From positions 248,001 to 312,000 of the forward strand of contig CAVVDT010000003.1 of the NCBI GenBank assembly GCA_963747005.1: a stretch of 64,000 nt of DNA. Reading direction: 5' to 3'. The notes beneath the pieces are model-generated. The model made no database searches. It worked only from the letters and a program-made list of their open reading frames with translations, and had not been told where the DNA came from. Shown here piece after piece: positions 57,854 through 64,000 of the stretch. The number at the start of each line of letters is the position of its first letter. Positions within the stretch are counted from its first letter, which is position 1. The position numbers were made by a program, and so were the translations under genes. The DNA comes from CAVVDT01 sp963747005. GTDB taxonomy: Bacteria > Pseudomonadota > Alphaproteobacteria > Rhizobiales > Aestuariivirgaceae.

Positions 57854-58149
57854 CAGGACTCTCCTTGTTCAGTGCAGAGCGAAGACGACGGCCGCTCGAG
57901 TTTGATCGGGCAGGGGGTCTGCCAGGCCGGCCAAGCGGCCATTCTGCCTAAGGCTCCAAAGGCGCAATTGGATACCACCGTCCGCTGGTGGCGCAAATGC
58001 CACAACTGGCATGCCTCGGTATGCAGGCAACCCCCCATTTCACCCAGATGCGGGCAACGGCAACCTACAATAATACCAAAGTCCGATTCCTTTGCTATGA
58101 GCCGCCAATCCGAATCGGCACTCTGAAACAACAACGCCCCGTGATGCAC
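57853..58149 (-). CDS. Small Cys/Trp-rich hypothetical protein
   Basis: A 98-residue ORF between the giant glycosyltransferase and the methyltransferase. Its TGA overlaps the methyltransferase ATG, and its GTG start is 24 bp after the glycosyltransferase stop. It contains VGCRCPHLGEMGGCLHTEAC, VVSNCAFGAL and TPCPIKLE, seven cysteines in all including one near the C-terminus, which could bind metal. The start lacks a clear Shine-Dalgarno box. Tight packing and AAGGAG inside its 3' end support it being read, but it could be a leader with no product of its own. No family recognised. Confidence 0.45.
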   Translation of the reverse strand: MHHGALLFQSADSDWRLIAKESDFGIIVGCRCPHLGEMGGCLHTEACQLWHLRHQRTVVSNCAFGALGRMAAWPAWQTPCPIKLERPSSSLCTEQGES

Positions 58150-58173
58150 GCACTACCCGACGAGCGAACCCGT

Positions 58174-61100
58174 TCACGCCTCGTGCCCCTTGTTGCCCGA
58201 CGAAAAGAAACTGGATGAATCGACATATTTGGCCGAAAGCTCTTTGTCCCCGAAGTGTCCGTTCGTTTCAGCCAGCATCGCGGCGTATCGGCGATACTCC
58301 TTGGCGTTGTCGAAATGCTGCCCGCGACGGACTTCGGCCTCGACCTTGCGCTGGAAGTCCTTGTGGTACTTGAAGTGAGCGAACCTCGCCGTCCTGCTCG
58401 ACAGGGTGACCTCGGCGGCATCGTGGATTCCTTGCGAGAACCGCATCCAGCTCTTGTAGCGAAACAGCGGATGCTTTTGCGCGGTAAACGAATTTGGCTC
58501 GGCCGTGGGGTCGATGCGATGGCGCATTGTGCTCAGATAGGTCTGGCCATTGGAAAAGCTGCCACGCGCCAGACGCCACGCCGTGAACGGGCTCTTGTCA
58601 AACCACGGAGCGGCCTCAAACGGCGCCTGAAGATCGAAATCGGCCTCCGAGAGGTCGCCGAAGGGATACATGTCGACCATATTGACCCGCACGCAATCGG
58701 CTTGCTCGGCCTCGACCTCGGCAATGAAGTCGAAGATTGTCCGCCGCTCGCAGTCCGGGTAGACCAGGAACTCGTCGGCATCGGCCAGGAGGACCCATTT
58801 TCCCAGACAAAGGCTGCCCAGAATAGCCTGTTGCCAGGCCACGCCGTAATGCGATGCACTGTAATCGGTATCAGCCGAGAACAGGGCGACATCGGGCTGT
58901 TGCAGGAGATATTCCCGGCTGCCGTCATCGGATAGATTGTCAACGATGATAAAGCTTTCGGCCCCAATTTTTCTGTAATGCGCAAGGAAGTGCTTCAGCA
59001 TTGTCATTTCGTTTCGAACGACCGAAACAATATGAAATGACTTTTCCACAACGGACTGAAATTTCTCGATATCAACAAGCAGGTCCAGCTGGTTTTTATT
59101 GTACCCGATCGATGGGGCCGTCGGGGTAGGCCAGATCTTTTTCGGCCACAATTCGGCTTTGCCGGTCAGCTTCCGGACGCCGGAGAATTCAGTGCCGGTG
59201 TCGAGATGCGTCATTACGGTTGGCGTCAGTGCGCTTGGATAGAACAGGTTTTCGTAGATGCCGACGGGAACGGCGGCGCCAAAGGTGCGTCGGCGCAGGT
59301 AGCACTGGTAGTCTTCTCCACAAGGATAGATTTGCGCGGTCGCGAGGAGATCGCCAACCAGCTTGTCCTCATTGAGCGAGACCGAGATCAGCCATTGGCC
59401 CTTGTAGCTTTCCCGCGCCTCGAGGACCTGCCGCATGGCATGACGTGAAAGGCTGTAGCCGCTCCCCCCATCGGCATAGGCAGACGGTTCGGGGGACTTG
59501 TCGAGTCTTGCCTGTGCGTGGCGGCTGTGAGACTTGGAGCGGTGCCACGTCCGGCTCATTGAGCCGATGCCGCGGTTGAGCAGGCGTCCGTAGTAGTGGT
59601 GCTTGCGATAGGATATGTTCCTGAAAAACTGATCCGCATCAAGAAAACAGTCGTCATCAATTTTGTATAAATATTCAAAGTCTGTTTTATTGACGACCCA
59701 TTCGATCAGATCCAGTGTTTTCCTGGGTAAATCTTCGTAATTGTCCGGTGTGTCTAATTCAAGCACATCGCCATTGATGGTGGAATCGCCTCCACCAACA
59801 AGAAACAGATATGAAATATTACGAGCTTTCAGATCCTGTGCCCAGCTATCGCGGATCGCCTTGATGCTCGTATCGAGGTTTTTCCGGCAGGAGTATATGA
59901 TAACCAGCGTGTCGTTGTTCAGTCCGCTCGCCGTTGGCTGCAGGTGTGGGTCGATTTCACGATGCACGTCCAGGCCAGGGTAGTCGCCGAACTTCTGCTG
60001 GATCTGAGTTAGCACCGCCTCCATGAAGATCTCGATGCGCACATCCTTGCCACCTCCCCTGCGGGAGAGCCTGGCGATGGCACTGTGGACAGGCGCAGGC
60101 AGCCAGCCATGGGAACCGGTTTGCTCTATCGCCGTGCTGACGGACTGTTCCAGCGAACTGATTATGCTGTCGCATTCCAGCCCGGCATCGGCGGCTGCCT
60201 CATAGCAAAAGGCGAGCAGATCGGCGCCCAGAAATCTCACCTCTGCATTGTTCATATGCCTTGCAATGGTATGAAGCTGCTGCAGGAGCGCGGAAATCGT
60301 GTCGGCATCGTTGCTCGACCCGGCATCGATGATCTGCTCGGCCAGCACCGAGGCCTCGCGCTGTACGTCGAAGAACACGCTCCTGTGCTCGGCGCCCATG
60401 ACCCGCAATTCGCTCATCAGGCGGTCGCCGCATTCGGTAAAATCTTCCCGCAGCCGACCGGCGTCGGGGAGCGGATAGGCCGCCAGCCGCATGCCCTCGA
60501 TCGGGTTGTCGAGCAGCATCTGGATCAACCCGCGGCCGGCCAGGCTGCGATCCTGGCTGAACGACGCCAGGATATGCACGGCGACCTCGCGCAGAAACTG
60601 GGTGGCTTCGCGGCTCTCCATGTGGCGGAAATAGCGCAGTGACTCAACCAGCGGCTGGAGTTGACGAACCTCTGTTGAAATTTCCGTGCGCAGGCTGGCA
60701 GCGACGATGTGCCAATGGGCGCGCGCCTGATCGAGTTCGAGGTTGTGGAGATCGCCGTGTCGCGCTTCCAAAATCCTCCAGAACGTCGGTGACAGCCCGT
60801 AAATGCGAATGGCTGCCTTGACGAGATCCCGGCGGAAATAGTCCGCGTAGGTGTGCCAATCGTCGAACAGCGCGACCATCGCCTGAATGAGTTCGACGTC
60901 ATGCAGCGGCGAGAACCACGCTCCGCCAAACGCATCGAGCCAGCCAATGACGGCATAATGGAATTTCTCGGTGTCCGGCCATTGGGCCGTATCGGCCCGC
61001 CCCTGACGCATGACTTCGCGCACCGCAAAATGAATGCAGGCGGCATTGGGCAGCGCACGGTCCCTTTGATTGCTCAGCTTCCATAGCAAAGGCGTGGCGC

Positions 61101-62349
61101 TTGCGATCTTGCCGAGGAGCACATGGATGACGACCCCGATGGTGAGTTGCCAGACATCATCGCTCTCCCCGTAGCGCTCCCAGTGGTAAAGGCGCTCCAG
61201 CATCAGCAGTTGCTCGCCAAGGTCGAGGCGGCACAGGTGCGAAGCGATCTTGAAGAAGAAGAACTCCCTTTCGCCCCCCTCCAGCCCCATTTCGTCCGCC
61301 ACCGCTGTCGCCCGGGTCAGGACCTCCGATGCCGGCGCATCCTCCAGTCGCTCATTGAGGGTGCGTAACGCCGCGCGTACCAGGTGTGGACTGGTGCCAT
61401 CTTGACTCTGGACAACCGCCGCACTGTCCAGCGACCTTGGCATGTAGTCGTGCAGCTTCGTCAGCCGAACGAAATCCACTATGTAGCGTTGTGCGGCAGG
61501 CGCGAGCTGGCTGGCAACATCGATGGCATGCAGATGCTCGAGCGCCAGCAGGGTGCAGAACTGGCGTTGGCGCGGATCTGAGAGGTCGACAATCTCTTCG
61601 GTCCAGCGGGTGACTTTGTCCCGCGAGAGTTTCAGCGGGCGGGTCGTGAGCTTGTGTCCGTCCGCGAACAGGTCGAATTCGGCCCCTGCCGGAGGCTCGA
61701 CACCGTTCCACAGGTGCGCCTCCAGATGAACCTCAAAGCCGACGCGGGACGAAGAGATGCCAGGTCTCGCCTCGGCAATGTCGTCGCGCTCGCGCCAGAT
61801 CGCGTGCAGCGGATGATCCTCGCCGTTGACCACCAGGTTGAGAGACTTTGGCGCGCCGCCATCGACAATCGCCCATCCGCGCAGGATGAATCCGCCCCAT
61901 GTCTCGATGCACGATTCCACGGATTCCGATTGCTGATGGATATCAAGTCTTTCCCAGTTCAGGCTCTTTCGCGTCTTCTTGGCATTTGGCACCAGCGGCA
62001 ACATCTGCCCGTTGGCCAGGACTTCGACAATCGCACCATTGTCCAGGGCAATATCGAGATGCTCGCTGGTTTCGCTGTCGAACTGGTAGACGAATCCGTG
62101 CCGACCGGACTTGATGCCCAGGCTTGCAGCTACATCGTTCCTGCTGACCCAGTTGGGCTGCAGATCGATGGTCTTCTTACCGATCCGGAGCTTCACCTCA
62201 ATACGCTCGGCTCCGGGAATGTGAACCCAGCCGCGAAGGCCCGACACATCGAGTTCTTCAACAAAGCCCAGCAGCTTTTGAGGTTTCTTGAGGGATAGAC
62301 GGGAGATGATGGCCTTGACGGCGGGTGGCTGTATCATGGTGTCCGTCAA
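58174..62349 (-). CDS. Giant multidomain glycosyltransferase (two beta domains, helical middle, GT31-like, GT2-like)
   Basis: 1391 residues. Two related beta domains at about 28-122 and 145-240 share an [LI]RGW start (GLRGWVHIPG, FILRGWAIVDGG), then R-[ND]-D-[VI]-A and a GF strand. A mostly helical part without recognised motifs spans about 250-790. A GT31-like (beta-1,3-galactosyltransferase) domain at about 805-1075 has VIIYSCRKNLDTSIKAIRDS, FEYLYKIDDDCFLDA (DxD-type metal site near 896) and ADGGSGYSLSRHAMRQVLEA. A GT2-type domain at about 1105-1330 has FHIVSVVRNEMTMLKHFLAH and WVLLADADEFLVYP. No signal peptide. It heads the sulfotransferase cluster and probably builds the glycan those enzymes modify. 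Confidence 0.85.
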   Translation of the reverse strand: MTDTMIQPPAVKAIISRLSLKKPQKLLGFVEELDVSGLRGWVHIPGAERIEVKLRIGKKTIDLQPNWVSRNDVAASLGIKSGRHGFVYQFDSETSEHLDIALDNGAIVEVLANGQMLPLVPNAKKTRKSLNWERLDIHQQSESVESCIETWGGFILRGWAIVDGGAPKSLNLVVNGEDHPLHAIWRERDDIAEARPGISSSRVGFEVHLEAHLWNGVEPPAGAEFDLFADGHKLTTRPLKLSRDKVTRWTEEIVDLSDPRQRQFCTLLALEHLHAIDVASQLAPAAQRYIVDFVRLTKLHDYMPRSLDSAAVVQSQDGTSPHLVRAALRTLNERLEDAPASEVLTRATAVADEMGLEGGEREFFFFKIASHLCRLDLGEQLLMLERLYHWERYGESDDVWQLTIGVVIHVLLGKIASATPLLWKLSNQRDRALPNAACIHFAVREVMRQGRADTAQWPDTEKFHYAVIGWLDAFGGAWFSPLHDVELIQAMVALFDDWHTYADYFRRDLVKAAIRIYGLSPTFWRILEARHGDLHNLELDQARAHWHIVAASLRTEISTEVRQLQPLVESLRYFRHMESREATQFLREVAVHILASFSQDRSLAGRGLIQMLLDNPIEGMRLAAYPLPDAGRLREDFTECGDRLMSELRVMGAEHRSVFFDVQREASVLAEQIIDAGSSNDADTISALLQQLHTIARHMNNAEVRFLGADLLAFCYEAAADAGLECDSIISSLEQSVSTAIEQTGSHGWLPAPVHSAIARLSRRGGGKDVRIEIFMEAVLTQIQQKFGDYPGLDVHREIDPHLQPTASGLNNDTLVIIYSCRKNLDTSIKAIRDSWAQDLKARNISYLFLVGGGDSTINGDVLELDTPDNYEDLPRKTLDLIEWVVNKTDFEYLYKIDDDCFLDADQFFRNISYRKHHYYGRLLNRGIGSMSRTWHRSKSHSRHAQARLDKSPEPSAYADGGSGYSLSRHAMRQVLEARESYKGQWLISVSLNEDKLVGDLLATAQIYPCGEDYQCYLRRRTFGAAVPVGIYENLFYPSALTPTVMTHLDTGTEFSGVRKLTGKAELWPKKIWPTPTAPSIGYNKNQLDLLVDIEKFQSVVEKSFHIVSVVRNEMTMLKHFLAHYRKIGAESFIIVDNLSDDGSREYLLQQPDVALFSADTDYSASHYGVAWQQAILGSLCLGKWVLLADADEFLVYPDCERRTIFDFIAEVEAEQADCVRVNMVDMYPFGDLSEADFDLQAPFEAAPWFDKSPFTAWRLARGSFSNGQTYLSTMRHRIDPTAEPNSFTAQKHPLFRYKSWMRFSQGIHDAAEVTLSSRTARFAHFKYHKDFQRKVEAEVRRGQHFDNAKEYRRYAAMLAETNGHFGDKELSAKYVDSSSFFSSGNKGHEA

Positions 62350-62531
62350 AGTCCCCTCTGGTCATCAAAGGCAGAATTGGGACGGCCAACGCGGCCCGCT
62401 GAAAATGTGCTTATAGCCATGATTTTTTGTTGATTTTTAGGTCCCTTGCCACGACGACGCGAACATCCGGCGGCGCAGTCTTCCCTCATTCCGAAGGCGG
62501 ATGTCAAGTCGTTGTCCCGGCCCTGTCGAAC

Positions 62532-62561
62532 TTGACCCGATGGCGGGCGCATCGATATGAT
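62532..62561 (+). promoter_or_regulatory. Promoter upstream of the 62.6-kb small gene
   Basis: TTGACC (62532-62537), an 18-bp spacer and TATGAT (62556-62561), followed by AATG. It lies about 70 bp before the start at 62634. On the opposite strand a TATAAG -10-like element at 62415-62410 may serve the giant glycosyltransferase gene, without a clear -35. Confidence 0.5.
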
Positions 62562-62633
62562 AATGTACTTTCTTGAAGACACTGCCACGACTGACGGTCG
62601 CTGAGGCCAGCAGGCAGAAAAATTGGAGTTTTG

Positions 62634-62951
62634 ATGATGGTCGATGAGATGGAAGAGTCGGTTGCGGCTGTGGAGGCGGGAAAAGCTGGCGCCAGGGCCA
62701 ACAGACTGAAAGTCAAAAATGTCGAAATGCGCGTGCAACGCATCAACGCCATTACCGCGAACGCAAAAAGGCAACGTGCCCGGAACATGTTTACAAAGCG
62801 AGTGTTGGAGGCAATCGCGGCGTCGACAAAGGGATACGGGGCGCGTTTGGCGGCATCTCTCCTTGCCGCCTACGATGATGTGGATGCGGGGGGACGCAAG
62901 GCGGACGCTGCACCTGCAGCCGGTGTGGAAAAATCCCAGGATGATGGCTGA
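62634..62951 (+). CDS. Small helical hypothetical protein
   Basis: 105 residues, alanine-rich and charged, predicted almost entirely helical up to about residue 85. RVQRINAITANAKRQRARNM and KRVLEAIAASTKGYGARLAA form basic amphipathic helices. The tail (AAPAAGVEKSQDDG) is disordered. GGAG lies 5 bp before the ATG at 62634, and a plausible promoter is upstream. No signal peptide or membrane segment. I do not recognise the family. It points away from the glycosyltransferase cluster toward the glycosidase-like gene. Confidence 0.55.
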   Translation: MMVDEMEESVAAVEAGKAGARANRLKVKNVEMRVQRINAITANAKRQRARNMFTKRVLEAIAASTKGYGARLAASLLAAYDDVDAGGRKADAAPAAGVEKSQDDG

Positions 62952-63204
62952 AAGCCGGCAGTGCTTCGAGTGATCCGGCAAAATTGGTCGATCGGGCCTT
63001 GTGCTGCCGCGCTGCTGCAGCGGTGATGGCCGGTCGTTCGGCGGGTGTGCATGCTGCGCTTGCGCCGGCTGGCCGAGTGTCGCATGGCGCGCAGCGATGA
63101 AAACACGATCTGGCCACAGCGCCGGCCTATTCCGGTGTGCGCGGACAGGCCTCGAGTGATGCGGAGAGCCGGTCCGTCTCATATTCAAGCACGGGACGCT
63201 TCAA
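62952..63204. other. Intergenic region before the glycosidase-like gene
   Basis: 253 bp without a supported gene. GCTGCCGCGCTGCTGCAGCG near 63,003 is a GC-rich self-complementary patch that could form a hairpin. I see no clear promoter or ribosome-binding site for the downstream ATG at 63205. Confidence 0.4.
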
Positions 63205-64000
63205 ATGGTGTCGATCGTCAGAGTTTGCCTGTCGTTGCTTTGTATTGTGTTTCCAATCATCACGGCGAACACGGTACTGGCGCGTTGTCTGAATTCCACC
63301 GTGGCGTCGTCCTATCCCGCGGGAACGCTGTCGCCATTGCTGTTCGGAACGAACTTTGTGATCAGCATGGTGGACAACAAGCTTCTGGCGGACCCGACAT
63401 TTCATGATTCGCTGACGTCCATACCGTTGCGGAGCCTGCGATTCCCGGGCGGCACGGACGGTGACAATTATCTTTGGCGGCAGGCCACGACCGCCAGGCC
63501 CGATTGGTTTCCTCGTGATTTCAAACCGGGGCCCGACAAGCTCGACTTCGATGAATTCATGGGATTGGTCAAATGCCTGGGCGGGCAGCCGACAATCGTC
63601 TTGAACCTGCGGTCCTGGCTGGCCGATGGCAAGGTCGACATGGCGCTTCAGCAGGCCGAGGACTGGGTGCGGTACGCCAATGTCGAGAAGGGCTACGGTG
63701 TTCGGTTCTGGGAATTCGGCAACGAGGTCTATAGCAAGCGCGCGCAACGCCAGTCGCCGATAAAGAGCACGGAATACGGCAAGCTTTATCAGGACTTTCG
63801 TCGCAAGCTCAAAGCCATCGATCCAAACATTGAGCTCGGCCTGGTGCTGCCTGAAAACTTCCGGCGAACAGCTCAGGGCGACGACAATGCGTGGTGGAAC
63901 GGCGCAATCGAGGGCGCCGGACGCAGCATCGATTATATTGTCCTGCACAAGTACCAGTCGCCGAAAAGGCGGGGATTCCTGAAGAGGGGATCGCGTATGG
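63205..64000 (+). CDS. Secreted glycoside hydrolase-like protein (alpha-L-arabinofuranosidase/GH51-like), partial
   Basis: The frame is open from 63205 to the window end (265 residues, no stop). Residues about 1-26 form a signal peptide (VCLSLLCIVFPIITANTVLA). LSPLLFGTNFVISMVDNKLL, LRSLRFPGGTDGDNYLWRQ (near 78-96) and RFWEFGNEVYSKRA (acid/base Glu near 174) are in the order seen in clan GH-A arabinofuranosidases and related enzymes: the first-strand GxN, the R-[FY]-PGG turn, then W-E-x-GNE. The nucleophile lies beyond the window. It sits next to the sulfated-glycan-type cluster, so it may trim that polymer or a related one outside the cytoplasm. Confidence 0.75.
   Translation, partial: MVSIVRVCLSLLCIVFPIITANTVLARCLNSTVASSYPAGTLSPLLFGTNFVISMVDNKLLADPTFHDSLTSIPLRSLRFPGGTDGDNYLWRQATTARPDWFPRDFKPGPDKLDFDEFMGLVKCLGGQPTIVLNLRSWLADGKVDMALQQAEDWVRYANVEKGYGVRFWEFGNEVYSKRAQRQSPIKSTEYGKLYQDFRRKLKAIDPNIELGLVLPENFRRTAQGDDNAWWNGAIEGAGRSIDYIVLHKYQSPKRRGFLKRGSRM

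Noticed and set aside
1..64000. CRISPR arrays, tRNA or rRNA genes
   Set aside because: No regularly spaced short repeats, no tRNA T-arm/CCA pattern and no rRNA-like blocks were seen.

Overview
The window is GC-rich chromosomal DNA from an alphaproteobacterium, most likely of the order Hyphomicrobiales (Rhizobiales). The evidence is gene order: dapD/dapE beside truA, argD-argF-hslO, cycM facing kdsB-pheA, leucyl aminopeptidase-marR-NlpC/P60, def-fmt, an MbfA-type iron exporter, and a GTTC-N7-GTTC (alphaproteobacterial LexA-type) site. I cannot resolve the genus. I see no rRNA, tRNA or CRISPR array.

Positions 1-34,820 are mostly housekeeping and transport. They hold lysine biosynthesis (dapD end, dapE), truA, a lone sulfotransferase, the argD-argF-hslO operon, a GbdR/CdhR/ArgR-like AraC regulator, a luciferase-type monooxygenase, an aromatic-amino-acid-type PLP decarboxylase, polA with a Cys-rich MarR protein, and an SDR. 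Next come a polyamine-type ABC transporter whose two permeases are fused, an M17 aminopeptidase operon, a TM2 protein, and a complete Yej-type peptide ABC operon with two binding proteins plus a hydroxypyruvate-reductase-like gene. The stretch ends with cycM, kdsB and pheA.

Positions 34,850-38,200 are an AT-richer island between two structurally conserved intergenic repeats in direct orientation. It has a promoter overlapping a LexA-type box, several tiny genes (zinc ribbon, basic protein, membrane protein), a candidate RNase-toxin-like ORF and an IS1595-family (ISXO2-like) insertion sequence.

Positions 38,250-52,090 return to core genes: lepA, mbfA with a possible Irr box, a blue-copper protein, a putrescine-type potFGHI operon, and an operon of a phosphoethanolamine-methyltransferase-like enzyme, a BetI-like regulator and an acyl-CoA dehydrogenase. 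These are followed by def-fmt, a short MetE-core protein and a periplasmic protein.

Positions 52,100-64,000 are the most unusual part. A minus-strand cluster encodes a 1391-residue protein with two N-terminal beta domains, a GT31-like galactosyltransferase domain and a GT2-like domain. It is followed by a small Cys-rich ORF, a SAM methyltransferase, three different sulfotransferases and a formylglycine sulfatase/phosphonate monoester hydrolase. Two sulfotransferases and the methyltransferase share a C-terminal domain of about 85 residues that I do not recognise; in the methyltransferase it is cut off by a one-base frameshift. A secreted glycosidase-like gene on the other strand runs off the window end. 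Together these look like a locus for making and remodelling a sulfated, possibly methylated, surface glycan; that role is inference.
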